Source: a virus
DNA: 64,000 bases
Direction: 5' to 3' (one strand)
Virus record (IMG/VR): IMGVR_UViG_3300049811_000692
Location: 41,429-105,428 of that record
Of the stretch, positions 55,479 through 63,628 are shown piece after piece. The notes under the pieces were generated by a model. It worked only from the letters and a program-made list of their open reading frames with translations. It was not told the origin of the DNA and did no database searches. The translations under genes and the position numbers were made by a program. Positions within the stretch are counted from its first letter, which is position 1. Each line of letters opens with the position of its first letter.

Positions 55479-57035
55479 ATGCGCGAGGCTCTGACGGCGC
55501 TTCTCGACTACGCTGACCCCCAATCCGAGGAGCGCATCGAGCTGGAGGCGCGCCTGGGGGCCAGGCGCTTCCGGGCGTTCTTCCGGATGTGCTGGCCGCA
55601 GATCGACCCGGCCCGCTACCAGCACAACTGGCACTACGACCTGGTCTGCGACGAGATGGAGGCGGTGGCGCGGCGCGAGAACCGCGAGCTCGTGCTCTGC
55701 GTCCCGCCCCGCTCCTCCAAGTCCTCCATCGTCTCGGTCGCCTTTGAGGCGTGGGTGCGCACCTGGTTCCCCGCGGCGAAGTTCATCACCGCCTCCTACG
55801 ACCAGAAGCTCGCCATGCGCGACAGCGTCCGCACCCGCGCGCTGATCAAGAGCGCCTGGTACCAGCGCCGATGGGGGCCCGATTCACCCTACCGCCCCGA
55901 CACCAACACCACCGGGACCGCGGTCGTCCGCGGCGACGACAACAAGGGCCTCTACTCCACCACCGCCGGCGGCTACCGCTTCGTCTGCACCCCAGGCAGC
56001 AACGTCACGGGCTGGGGGGCGGACTTCATCCTCTGTGACGACCCCCATCCGGTGAACAAGGCCGAGAGCGAGGCCGAGAGGCAGGCGGTGCTCGACTGGT
56101 GGTTCGAGGCCATCCCGACGCGCCTCAATCGCCTCGACCAGGGCGTGAAGATGGTCATCCAGCAGCGCGTGCACCGGGAGGATCTGGCCGGCGCCTGCAT
56201 CGCGCGCGGCTACCATCACGTCGTCCTGCCGATGGAGTTCGAGCCCGACCATCCGCAGCGCCATCCGAAGGACATCCGCACCGAGAAGGGCGAGCTCCTC
56301 CACGCGGCCCGCTTCTCCGCGAAGGACGTGGAGATGCTGAAGCGGGCGCTGGGCACCTACGCGGCGAGTGGCCAGCTCCAGCAGCGCCCGGTCCCGCGCG
56401 AGGGCGGCCTGTTCAAGCGGGGCTGGTTCCGCGTGGTGGATGCCGCGCCCGTCGAGTGCTTCCTCAACGCCGTGCGTCGCTGGGACCTGGCGGCCACCGT
56501 CCCCAAGGACGGCTCGAAGCCCGACTGGACAGCCAGCGTGTTCATGGGGCGTGACGCGATCGGTCGGATCTTCATCATGCACGCCTGCCGGTTTCAGGAG
56601 ACGCCGGCCATGGTGGACAGCAACATCAAGGCGATCGCCAGCCAGGACGGCCTGGGCGTGCGGCTCATCCTGCCCCTCGACCCAGGGCAGGCGGGCATTG
56701 GGCGGATGGAGGCGCAGAGCCGCTTCCTGGCGCCCTACGCCGCGGAGTTCGTGCGCGAGACCGGCTCGAAAGCCGAGCGGGCCCGTGGGCTGGCGGCCAT
56801 GGCCGAGGCGGGGAACGTCTATCTCGTCCGCGGCCCCTGGAACGACGAGTTCCTCAGCGAGCTGGCCGACTTCCCGAACGGCTCGCACGACGACTACGTG
56901 GACGCCGCCTCGGGCGCCTTCTCGGCCCACTACACCAGCCACGACGGGTTGATGGAGTGGATGCGCGCCAACGCCAGCTCCGACGACATTGATCGCGCGG
57001 CCCTCATGGCCGAGGAAACCTTTCGCGTCAGGTAA
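55479..57035 (+). CDS. terL: Terminase large subunit
   Basis: A 518-residue packaging ATPase-nuclease. The adenine/Walker A region is LCVPPRSSKSS (about 73-83), an RSSK-type P loop; Walker B is in WGADFILCDDPHPVN (about 177-191). The C-terminal RNase H-like nuclease shows RRWDLAATV (near 335), IKAIASQDGLGVRLILPLD and HDDYVDAASGAF (near 470) with the expected acidic residues. ATG at 55479 follows GAGGG; a GTG one codon earlier is the alternative. Head genes would be expected downstream but do not start in this window. Confidence 0.93.
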   Translation: MREALTALLDYADPQSEERIELEARLGARRFRAFFRMCWPQIDPARYQHNWHYDLVCDEMEAVARRENRELVLCVPPRSSKSSIVSVAFEAWVRTWFPAAKFITASYDQKLAMRDSVRTRALIKSAWYQRRWGPDSPYRPDTNTTGTAVVRGDDNKGLYSTTAGGYRFVCTPGSNVTGWGADFILCDDPHPVNKAESEAERQAVLDWWFEAIPTRLNRLDQGVKMVIQQRVHREDLAGACIARGYHHVVLPMEFEPDHPQRHPKDIRTEKGELLHAARFSAKDVEMLKRALGTYAASGQLQQRPVPREGGLFKRGWFRVVDAAPVECFLNAVRRWDLAATVPKDGSKPDWTASVFMGRDAIGRIFIMHACRFQETPAMVDSNIKAIASQDGLGVRLILPLDPGQAGIGRMEAQSRFLAPYAAEFVRETGSKAERARGLAAMAEAGNVYLVRGPWNDEFLSELADFPNGSHDDYVDAASGAFSAHYTSHDGLMEWMRANASSDDIDRAALMAEETFRVR

Positions 57036-57101
57036 AACAGACGGTTGCATGTGTCAGAAAAGGACGTAATTAGATGTTGCGGTTACAGGGCGGTCATGCA
57101 A

Positions 57102-57115
57102 CACAGCCTGCTGTG
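57102..57115 (+). promoter_or_regulatory. Operator CACAGCCTGCTGTG
   Basis: A perfect palindrome of the operator class (CACAG/CTGTG) 36 bases before the next gene. The flanking promoter hexamers are weak. Confidence 0.5.
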
Positions 57116-57150
57116 AATCCCACAGAACTAGATGTAGGGGGTCGCCGGGA

Positions 57151-57393
57151 ATGCAGGCTGCGTGTCAGGCCGCGCTGTTCTGGCCAACGGGTGGTGCGCC
57201 GTCCCTGGTCAACGTCCTCCGCAAGTGGACCGAGCTCGACGAGCCGGAGCCGCTGCCGGAGCCCATCGACCAATGCTTGATCGAGGTCCGGCTGCGGGGG
57301 CGAACGCACCGCTACGTCGTAGCGACCGAAGACCTTATCTTCCTGCCGCCCGAGTGGCGGCTGCATCTCTCCCCCGTCGCGGGGGTGGCCTGA
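57151..57393 (+). CDS. Small hypothetical protein
   Basis: An 80-residue protein (MQAACQAALFWPTGGAPSLV) with beta-like CLIEVRLRGRTHRYVV. CGGGA precedes the ATG closely. No family recognised. First gene after the operator at 57102. Confidence 0.55.
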   Translation: MQAACQAALFWPTGGAPSLVNVLRKWTELDEPEPLPEPIDQCLIEVRLRGRTHRYVVATEDLIFLPPEWRLHLSPVAGVA

Positions 57394-57404
57394 GCGCGGC
57401 GCTC

Positions 57405-57833
57405 ATGGCGCGGCGCCTCCCACCCTCCCTCGCGGGACGCGAAGACGAACTGCGCCGCCTCGCCCGACAGCGAATCACCCTCGGCGAGATCGCCGCCCGC
57501 CTACAGGCCCCCTCCACGGACGTCGCCGCCGCCGTCGATGCCCTCGGCCTCATGGTCGATCGAGACGAGCGCCGCGGCAAAGCCCGCCCCCTGCTGGCGC
57601 ACCAGCAGAGCGCCCGGGTATTCATCCAGCAGCTCAGGGACGAGCGCCGCGTCATCTCAGAGCACCAGCGGCGCGTGGCATCATGCCCTCGTCTGTCCCC
57701 AGAGCAGGAGCGCGAGGCCATCGAGCGATTCCTGCGCGAGCGCGGAGTGACGAAATGCCCCGCCGCCTACGCCGACGGAGGCACCTCCATCTGGGTGCCC
57801 CCCGAGCCGAAAGCCCCGAGCGAGGACGAGTAG
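57405..57833 (+). CDS. Helix-turn-helix hypothetical protein
   Basis: A 142-residue protein. Residues about 8-50 (LAGREDELRRLARQRITLGE, IAARLQAPSTDVAAAVDALG) form a likely helix-turn-helix; a charged helix follows (FLRERGVTK). No zinc motif. It may be a regulator. The upstream in-frame reading is low-complexity and rejected. Confidence 0.55.
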   Translation: MARRLPPSLAGREDELRRLARQRITLGEIAARLQAPSTDVAAAVDALGLMVDRDERRGKARPLLAHQQSARVFIQQLRDERRVISEHQRRVASCPRLSPEQEREAIERFLRERGVTKCPAAYADGGTSIWVPPEPKAPSEDE

Positions 57834-58159
57834 AGAGCGGGGGCCTGTCCTGGGACCAGCTCCAAGCCATCCAGCGCGACATGGACGCCTACGACAGCCT
57901 GCCGCCCGGCCTGCGCCTGGCCTGCCGCCAGAGCTTTGTCGAGCCGCGCGCCACGGAGTTCCTGAGCGCCTGGTACCGGCTCGAGTGGACGGCCCCCAAC
58001 CCCTGGGCGCTGATCCCCCTCTGGGTGGCCGAGATGCGCCGGCGCGACCTCCAGCTCGTCGCGACCTTCGCCCAGCAGTACGAGCAGCGCTGGGGGCGCC
58101 CCTACCCACACACCGCGGCCAGGGCGACCATCCTCTACAGCGAGCCCTTCGCCTACTGA
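57755..58159 (+). CDS. Hypothetical protein, start uncertain
   Basis: The credible part begins around GLSWDQLQAIQRDMDAYDSL and runs to RATILYSEPFAY, a helical protein with many Trp. The start is unclear: ATG at 57755 has GGAG but overlaps the previous gene by 79 bases, and ATG at 57881 would drop a well-formed N-terminus. 134 residues from the first choice. Confidence 0.5.
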   Translation: MPRRLRRRRHLHLGAPRAESPERGRVESGGLSWDQLQAIQRDMDAYDSLPPGLRLACRQSFVEPRATEFLSAWYRLEWTAPNPWALIPLWVAEMRRRDLQLVATFAQQYEQRWGRPYPHTAARATILYSEPFAY

Positions 58160-58176
58160 GCGCCTGCCCGCGGCGC

Positions 58177-58205
58177 TTGCCTGGCCACACTGGAATGTGT
58201 ATCCC
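58177..58205 (+). promoter_or_regulatory. Promoter TTGCCT-17-TATCCC with operator CACACTGGAATGTG
   Basis: The operator (58186-58199) fills the spacer. No gene follows before the terminator about 200 bases on. Confidence 0.6.
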
Positions 58206-58210
58206 ACACG

Positions 58211-58410
58211 GGCGGCGGGAGCGGGAAGTGTGGCAGCCCGACCGGTCGAGCAACTGAGGGGTGGGGGCCCGGGCGTCGCCTCGCCCACAGGGTCAGCCTC
58301 CTTCAGTCCCGCTCGCCGGCGCCTTCATCCGGTCTCACCACGCCGGACGCCGCGCCTATCCCCCCGAGCCCCCTGGACGCAGCCCCCCGCGTCTGGGGGG
58401 TTTTCGTTTT
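58211..58410 (+). ncRNA. Candidate ncRNA or long leader of about 200 nt
   Basis: Lies between an operator-bearing promoter and a strong terminator; the one open frame runs straight through the terminator and has no ribosome site. It could be a small RNA or an attenuated leader of the operon at 58486. The stretch 58160-58485 has no protein gene. Confidence 0.4.
58376..58410 (+). terminator. Intrinsic terminator
   Basis: CCCCCC-gcgtct-GGGGGG followed by TTTTCGTTTT. Confidence 0.88.
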
Positions 58411-58425
58411 CGGTCTCATCGGGCC

Positions 58426-58454
58426 GTGACAATCACAGCAAAATGTGGTGCAAG
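58426..58454 (+). promoter_or_regulatory. Promoter GTGACA-17-TGCAAG with operator CACAGCAAAATGTG
   Basis: Same geometry as the promoter at 14548 (-35, AT, operator, G, -10), though the -10 is poor. Drives the operon from 58486. Confidence 0.6.
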
Positions 58455-58485
58455 GCATCTCCACCGAGGCCCAAGGAGGGGCGGA

Positions 58486-59133
58486 ATGGACGGCAATCCG
58501 AACGAGTATCCGGACGCCGTGCTGGAGACGCTCGACGTGACGAAGGTGCTGGTGGGGGGGATGCTGATCGACCGCTTCCTCACAGCCACCAAGCTCGCCG
58601 GCGAACCCGGGATGGCCGACGCCGTCCAGGCGGCGGAGTACACCAAGGAGGTGCTCGCGGCCGTGGTCGCCATCTACAGCGCGGAGAATGGGCTGACCGA
58701 CAACCAGCTCCACGCCATGGGGGCGGAATCCGAGCGCGTCATCGCCGAGGCCGACAAGGTGGCCGAGCGGTATGGCGTGGAGGAGGCCACGGTCGCCGTC
58801 GAGGCGCAGGCCGCCGGCGCGCCCCCGGACATGAAGACGATCGCCTTCGATGGCGAGGGCCTGACTGTGGACGGGCTCGTCACCGCCGCCGCGGCGCTCG
58901 CCTGCATGGCCGCGACCACCAACGACCCCACCGCGCCCGCGGTGGTGCAGGCCACGAGCCCGAAGGTGATGACCGTGGCGAGGATGCTCTACACCCTGGC
59001 CCACGGCATGGATCCCAAGCTCGCTTCGTTCGAGGAGGGGATGGAGAGCGTCGCGGCAAACCTGACCGAGCAGGCGCGCCAGCGCTTCATGGCCCAGTTC
59101 AGGCCGCAGCAGGACAAGGGGGCGATGCACTGA
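58486..59133 (+). CDS. Hypothetical protein, first gene of a rightward operon
   Basis: A 215-residue protein (MDGNPNEYPDAVLETLDVTK) with a perfect AGGAGG 7 bases upstream. It is helical, Ala-rich and acidic, with AALACMAATTNDPTAPA in the centre. No membrane span long enough to be sure, no family recognised. The next gene starts in TGATG overlap. Confidence 0.65.
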   Translation: MDGNPNEYPDAVLETLDVTKVLVGGMLIDRFLTATKLAGEPGMADAVQAAEYTKEVLAAVVAIYSAENGLTDNQLHAMGAESERVIAEADKVAERYGVEEATVAVEAQAAGAPPDMKTIAFDGEGLTVDGLVTAAAALACMAATTNDPTAPAVVQATSPKVMTVARMLYTLAHGMDPKLASFEEGMESVAANLTEQARQRFMAQFRPQQDKGAMH

Positions 59134-59600
59134 TGGCCCGCGAGCGAAGCTTGGACCGCATCATCATCGACGCCTCGATCCGCGACCGCTTGCGGGCCGT
59201 GTACGCGAGCCTGTCGCGGGATGAGCGCCTCACCGAGGACCCGCAGATCGCGGCCGACTTCCAGGACATGAGCGTGGAGGGGCTGGTCATCGCGCTCGAG
59301 GAGCTGGCGAAGCAGGAGCGCAACGCCCCCATCCCGAACAGCGACATCAAGAGCGCCAGCTTCGTGAACGCGGCCGCGACCCTGCTCTCCATGGTCCACC
59401 AGTTCGAGGCCGATAGCCGCATCGGGGCGGATGTGAAGGCCGGCCTGCCGGATCAGCGCCGGATCATCGAGCTGCTCCTCGGCCTGGGCAAGCGCACGGT
59501 GCCGTTCGGCCCGGGCACGATCCAGGAGCTCGAGAAGTGGCTCGGGCTGCCGCCCCGAGGCGCGGCGGTGAAGCCCTTCAGCCGGAGGAGGGGGTCATGA
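59133..59600 (+). CDS. Hypothetical protein
   Basis: A 155-residue helical soluble protein (MARERSLDRIIIDASIRDRL) with an acidic centre and a basic C-terminus. It overlaps both neighbours by stop/start contact. Unknown function. Confidence 0.6.
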   Translation: MARERSLDRIIIDASIRDRLRAVYASLSRDERLTEDPQIAADFQDMSVEGLVIALEELAKQERNAPIPNSDIKSASFVNAAATLLSMVHQFEADSRIGADVKAGLPDQRRIIELLLGLGKRTVPFGPGTIQELEKWLGLPPRGAAVKPFSRRRGS

Positions 59601-60187
59601 GTGACGCCGACGCCCAGGAGGCGGTGATGCGCGACCTGCGGGATCAGCTCGCCGGCCAGGAGGCGCTGCTTCGGCACGCGACGAAGAGCGTCAGTGCCGC
59701 CGCCGATGGCCTGCGGAATCTGGTGGGCGCGGACGCCGCGCTGGACGAGCTCGATGCCGACCCCACGAACCTCGGGGATGCCCTGACGCGCCTCGACTTC
59801 GCTGTCGTCGCCGTCGGGGCCTCCATGCTCCGCACCTCGAAAGCCCTCGAGGAAATCCACGTCCAGGCGCAGGAGGTGCTGGATCAGCGGCGCAAGATCG
59901 CGGACCTGGGCCTGGAGCTCGCGGAGAACGTCATGCGGCTGTCGTCCGACGAGGCGAAGGGCGAGGTCTGGGTGCATCGGGTCCTGCTGGGCGCGGCCGT
60001 GGCCAGCCTCACGACCGCCCTGCTCGGCCAGCCCGAGCTCGCCCTGTTCCTCGCGCTGCTCGTGTTGGTCCTCCACGCGGCCGGCGGGATCTACATCAAC
60101 AAGCAGCGCGTCAATGACCGGGGCAAGGCGCTCGCCAAGCTCAACGAGGTCAAGGCGGCGCGCGCGACACAGGAGACCGGGAAGTGA
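59597..60187 (+). CDS. Coiled-coil membrane protein
   Basis: A 196-residue protein. A long helical N-terminal part (about 5-125) is followed by two membrane spans (about 128-145, VLLGAAVASLTTALLG, and 148-168, LALFLALLVLVLHAAGG) and a basic tail. This layout resembles membrane-anchored scaffolds. Function unknown. Start set by ATGA overlap. Confidence 0.6.
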   Translation: MSDADAQEAVMRDLRDQLAGQEALLRHATKSVSAAADGLRNLVGADAALDELDADPTNLGDALTRLDFAVVAVGASMLRTSKALEEIHVQAQEVLDQRRKIADLGLELAENVMRLSSDEAKGEVWVHRVLLGAAVASLTTALLGQPELALFLALLVLVLHAAGGIYINKQRVNDRGKALAKLNEVKAARATQETGK

Positions 60188-60516
60188 CCGACGACGAGAT
60201 CGAGAAGATGGTGAAGCGCCTGAGCGAGCCGCAGCGCAAGGCGCTGAGGGCGCTCGCGCCCGAAGTGGGCGTGGCATACAGCCCCAGCAAGCTGAGGAAG
60301 CTGAAGGTGAAGGAGGCGAGCCTGTACGCGCTCGGCGACCGGGGGCTGGCGGCGCCTGTGGGCTACAGCGGCTTCTGGCACATCACGCCAGAGGGGCTGA
60401 AGGTCCTCGAGGCGCTGTTGGCCGAGATGGCGTCGAAGATCATCGCGAAGCCGATCCTGGTCGCAAAGCCGCTCCGCGCCACGGCCGCGGCGGCCAGCAA
60501 GGGGAGGGCCGGCTGA
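60184..60516 (+). CDS. Hypothetical winged-helix-like protein
   Basis: A 110-residue basic protein read from GTG. LSEPQRKALRALAPEVG, then LGDRGLAAPVGYSGFWHITPEGLKVLEALL, has the order helix, helix, wing, helix of a winged-helix domain. It may bind DNA. It overlaps both neighbours. Confidence 0.55.
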   Translation: MTDDEIEKMVKRLSEPQRKALRALAPEVGVAYSPSKLRKLKVKEASLYALGDRGLAAPVGYSGFWHITPEGLKVLEALLAEMASKIIAKPILVAKPLRATAAAASKGRAG

Positions 60517-61187
60517 TGACCGACGATATCGTGAGCCTTCTGCGCGAGCACATCGCGCGCGAGGCCTCGCGCCGCGACAGCATCCGTGACGACCTGTACC
60601 GGATCGCCCTCCTGGCCGACGGGCGCGACCCGGCCGCGCAGGACTGGCAGGACGAGCTGCGCCGGTGGCTGCTGACGCCGGAGGCGCTGGTCGCCCATGT
60701 CGAGGGTGTGGTCGTGACCCTGCGCAAGCAGCCCAGCGCGCCGCCCGCGCCTGCGGCGCCGCCCGCCGCGCAGCCGGCCTTCATCACCGCGGCCGCGCCC
60801 GTCTCCGCAGCACCGTCCGGGGCGAGCCCTACTGACGACGCCTGGAGCACTGCGCTGGCCGATGCCAACCGCCGCGCCAGGCGCGATCAGAACAAGCTGA
60901 AGGAGGTCGAGGCGTACCTCGCCCAGGCGAAGCGCGAGGTCGCGGAGGCCGAGAAGCAGCGCGAGGCGCTGTGGCAGGCCCTCTCGAAGGTGGCTTTCGA
61001 CCTGCAGGCGGCGCTGGACGACAGCGAGGCCAGGAAGAAGCTCTCGGCGTCGGGGCTCGTCATGACGGACGAGATGGATGCCCATCTGCGAGCGCGCGTG
61101 ACCGAGATCCGCACGAAGGCTCTGGCGGCGCTCGGCGGCGGCGAGGCCAAGACCGAGCAGGCGGAGGCCGCGAAAGCGTCGTTGTGA
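60516..61187 (+). CDS. Hypothetical coiled-coil protein
   Basis: A 223-residue protein: a charged N-terminal domain (about 1-70), a Pro/Ala linker (75-105) and a long coiled coil (110-175, RRDQNKLKEVEAYLAQAKRE). No family recognised. Last gene of the operon that starts at 58486; an operator follows 3 bases after the stop. Confidence 0.6.
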   Translation: MTDDIVSLLREHIAREASRRDSIRDDLYRIALLADGRDPAAQDWQDELRRWLLTPEALVAHVEGVVVTLRKQPSAPPAPAAPPAAQPAFITAAAPVSAAPSGASPTDDAWSTALADANRRARRDQNKLKEVEAYLAQAKREVAEAEKQREALWQALSKVAFDLQAALDDSEARKKLSASGLVMTDEMDAHLRARVTEIRTKALAALGGGEAKTEQAEAAKASL

Positions 61188-61210
61188 TCCACATTCTTCT
61201 GTGGTGAAGT
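61182..61210 (+). promoter_or_regulatory. Promoter TTGTGA-17-TGAAGT with operator CACATTCTTCTGTG
   Basis: The operator (61190-61203) fills the spacer; it overlaps the end of the preceding gene by the -35 only. It drives the next operon. Confidence 0.6.
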
Positions 61211-61239
61211 CCACGGACTTCGCTGCACGGGAGGGGATC

Positions 61240-61380
61240 ATGAGCTGGGTCGTGATCATCTGGGTGTCGGGGGCCGCCATGGGCGGTGCGCTGGTCTGGC
61301 GGGCCTTCGGCGCTTGGGCAGGCGAGATGGAGCGGGCGATCACGGCCTGCTCCCACCATCATCGAGAGGACGAGACGTGA
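61240..61380 (+). CDS. 46-residue membrane protein
   Basis: MSWVVIIWVSGAAMGGALVW forms one span, followed by a short charged tail with HHH. GGAGGGG lies 5 bases before the ATG, a strong site. It is the first gene after the operator at 61190. Function unknown. Confidence 0.6.
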   Translation: MSWVVIIWVSGAAMGGALVWRAFGAWAGEMERAITACSHHHREDET

Positions 61381-61640
61381 CCGACGACGAGAAGCGCAAG
61401 ATCGTGGCCCAGCAGATCGCGGCCAGCCTGGGGTGGGATTCCCGCCCCGTCGCCCTGCGCGACCGGCTGGTGGAGCTGCTGGAGGCCCAGGTGGCCGACC
61501 CTGGCACGGAGATCGACACGGGGCAGGGCGCCAGCTCGGCCGACCTGTGGGTGAAGGTGGACGGGGTCGAGTACTTCGTCACCGTCCAGGTCAGCCTCGC
61601 CCAGCGCCAGCGGGAGGAGGAGGCCGCGCGCCGTGGCTGA
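61377..61640 (+). CDS. Small hypothetical protein
   Basis: An 87-residue protein from a GTG in GTGA overlap with the preceding stop. DLWVKVDGVEYFVTVQVSLA looks like a beta hairpin after a helical N-terminus. Unknown function. Confidence 0.6.
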   Translation: MTDDEKRKIVAQQIAASLGWDSRPVALRDRLVELLEAQVADPGTEIDTGQGASSADLWVKVDGVEYFVTVQVSLAQRQREEEAARRG

Positions 61641-62142
61641 CGACTTCCCCATCGCGCTCCTCAGCCCCGAGCGGCGCGAGATCCTGGCGAGCATCCCGTC
61701 CGAGGGCGTCGAGCTCGCCAGCATCCCGCCCAGGCACGCGAAGTGGCTCCAGAACGAGAAGCTGCTTCGGCGTGGGAGCTGGCGCTACTGGCTGACGGAC
61801 AGAGGCCAGCGGGCGGCCGCGCGCCTCCGAGCGCACCGATTGGAGGTCGAGGCTCTGGGCAAGCTGGCCCGCGAGCTCAACGAGCGCGCCATGGGCCCTC
61901 CTCAGAGCCTCAGCACCGATCTGGACTGGCGCGTCTTCCTGGCGCTCGGGGGGAAGACCCGCCGCATGCCGGCCACGTCGAGGGGGAAGGGGAGGCTGCT
62001 CGCCATCCGGGAAGACGGCACGGCCTCCCTCAAGCCGCCCGAGGTGAGCCGCTCGAGCCAGCGCATGCGCGAGGCGGCCGCCCGCCTGGAAGCCAAGCGC
62101 CGGCGCCTCGAGGAGGAGTTCGTGATGGGGGTGGCCGCATGA
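61633..62142 (+). CDS. Hypothetical protein
   Basis: A 169-residue basic protein from a GTG in overlap. The N-terminal part (IALLSPERREILASIPSEGV, RHAKWLQNEKLLRRGSWRYWLTDRGQ) reads like a winged helix; a long basic helix follows (MREAAARLEAKRRRLEEEF). May bind DNA. Confidence 0.55.
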   Translation: MADDFPIALLSPERREILASIPSEGVELASIPPRHAKWLQNEKLLRRGSWRYWLTDRGQRAAARLRAHRLEVEALGKLARELNERAMGPPQSLSTDLDWRVFLALGGKTRRMPATSRGKGRLLAIREDGTASLKPPEVSRSSQRMREAAARLEAKRRRLEEEFVMGVAA

Positions 62143-62588
62143 GCCTGGACGCGAAGATCGCAGAGCTGGCGGACATGCTCGATCTGGCCGGCACGCGCGA
62201 CCGCTACGTCCACATCAACCCCATCACCCTGGCTCGGCTGATGGGGTGGGAGCAGGACGACCGGGGCTGGCACCGGGGCGGCAACTGCACGGTGACGGCG
62301 CCCGACGGCGCGGTCTGGACCTATTCCCAGAGCTGCGCCAACGGCCCGCCCTTCTTCTCCAGCATGGAGTGGGCGGCCAAGCTGGTCCCGGACGGGCACT
62401 CGCTCTCCCTCGCCTGGTCCACCAACCGCGTCTGGTCAGTGGCGATCATGGGGCCGCGGTCGAGCTGGGGCTCGCACCCCGCCTCGGCCTGTGTGGCGGT
62501 GGTCCAGGCGTGCCTCCGCTGGCGCGTCTCGGCGCTGCGGTACCGGCAGGCGCGCGACGCACGGGCGGCGAAGGAGGGGGCGACGTGA
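62139..62588 (+). CDS. Hypothetical protein
   Basis: A 149-residue protein (MSLDAKIAELADMLDLAGTR) with many Trp and Cys in the second half (WTYSQSCANGPPFFSSMEWA). No family recognised. It overlaps both neighbours by 4 bases. Confidence 0.6.
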   Translation: MSLDAKIAELADMLDLAGTRDRYVHINPITLARLMGWEQDDRGWHRGGNCTVTAPDGAVWTYSQSCANGPPFFSSMEWAAKLVPDGHSLSLAWSTNRVWSVAIMGPRSSWGSHPASACVAVVQACLRWRVSALRYRQARDARAAKEGAT

Positions 62589-62812
62589 TCGAGCCGACGC
62601 AAGTGGACGGAGAGCTGATGAAGCTGATGCGCCAGCGCGTGGCGGCGGATCGGGTCCGGGCGGCGGCCGACGCGTTGAACGAGGCGCAGAAGAGGGCGCG
62701 CGCCGAGGGGCTGCATGTGGAGCTCCTGCTGGAGGACTACCGCATCGCCTCGATGGGGGAGCATCCGCTCCGGTGGCAGATGGTCGGGGTGCGCGTGACC
62801 GCCCCCGTCTGA
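62585..62812 (+). CDS. Small helical protein
   Basis: A 75-residue protein read from GTG in GTGA overlap. Two helices (LMKLMRQRVAADRVRAAADA, ALNEAQKRARAEGLHV) and a short beta end. Unknown function. Last gene of its operon. Confidence 0.55.
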   Translation: MIEPTQVDGELMKLMRQRVAADRVRAAADALNEAQKRARAEGLHVELLLEDYRIASMGEHPLRWQMVGVRVTAPV

Positions 62813-62825
62813 CCCACATCCGGCA

Positions 62826-62854
62826 TTGACGATCACATTCTGATGTGCGACGCG
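62826..62854 (+). promoter_or_regulatory. Promoter TTGACG with operator CACATTCTGATGTG
   Basis: TTGACG, two bases, the operator (62834-62847), one base and a weak -10. It lies before the Acb2-like gene. Confidence 0.65.
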
Positions 62855-62891
62855 GACGGCTCCCTCAACCCCTTCCTGGGAGTCGTCCGCC

Positions 62892-63170
62892 TTGCCCGAC
62901 ACGCTGTACGAGGGGCCGCCTGACGCGCGGCAGGCCCCTGACCCGAACCTGCCGACGAGCCGCTTCCGGCCGAAGTACCGGCAGCTCTCCCCCATCGAGG
63001 AACAGATCCACGACGCCATCAAGGCGAAGGCCGAGGATCTCGAGGCGACCTTCACCCGCGCGCTGATCGCGCAGGAGTTGCGCAGCGTCTCCGCGGGCCG
63101 CGAGATCGCACTCGCCCTCACCAAGCTCGAGGAGTCGGTCATGTGGGCCGTGAAGGGGCTGACGAAGTGA
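62892..63170 (+). CDS. Acb2/Tad1 hairpin-domain protein (anti-CBASS type)
   Basis: A 92-residue protein, probably from a TTG after GGGAG. After a variable N-terminus, YRQLSPIEEQIHDAIKAKAE leads into a helical hairpin that closes with REIALALTKLEESVMWAVK, the signature end of the Acb2/Tad1 hairpin family. Acb2 proteins are small oligomers that sequester cyclic nucleotide signals of CBASS and related defences. The match is to the family pattern; ligand choice cannot be read from sequence. It is the first gene after an operator and is coupled to the next by GTGA. Confidence 0.75.
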   Translation: MPDTLYEGPPDARQAPDPNLPTSRFRPKYRQLSPIEEQIHDAIKAKAEDLEATFTRALIAQELRSVSAGREIALALTKLEESVMWAVKGLTK

Positions 63171-63628
63171 ACGACCGGCCCAACCCCTCGTCGCGCGAGC
63201 TCTGGCGCGAGCACCAGGCCGAGCGCGGCCTCCTCGGGCGCTACGCGCTCTGGGCGGCCGGCATCGCCATCGTCGGCGCCGTGGGCGTCGGTGTCGTGTG
63301 GTCCATGACCGCGCCGCTGCGCATGGCCTCGGGCGTCGTGAACCAGACCCTCGACGCCCGCAACGCCATCGCGACCTACGAGCGCTTCCACGACCGGTGG
63401 AGGAACTACGAGGCCCGCCTCGGGCAGATCGGCAGCCACACGGCGCTGCTCGCCGTTGAGACGGCCCCGGACGAGCGCCGGCGCCTCTCGATCGAGATCG
63501 CGGCCATGCGCCAGTCCTGCCGCGAGACGGCCGCCGGCTACAACGCCGAGGCCACCATGACCAACCGGGCCATCTTCCAGGGGCGCACCGCCCCCGAACG
63601 GCTCGACATGGCGAGGTGCGACCGATGA
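63167..63628 (+). CDS. Inner-membrane-anchored hypothetical protein
   Basis: A 153-residue protein from GTG in overlap with the previous stop. One span near the N-terminus (about 27-47, LWAAGIAIVGAVGVGVVW), then a periplasmic helical part with Cys at about 124 and 151. The pairing with a lipoprotein gene is spanin-like in outline, but the partner is of another family. Confidence 0.6.
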   Translation: MNDRPNPSSRELWREHQAERGLLGRYALWAAGIAIVGAVGVGVVWSMTAPLRMASGVVNQTLDARNAIATYERFHDRWRNYEARLGQIGSHTALLAVETAPDERRRLSIEIAAMRQSCRETAAGYNAEATMTNRAIFQGRTAPERLDMARCDR

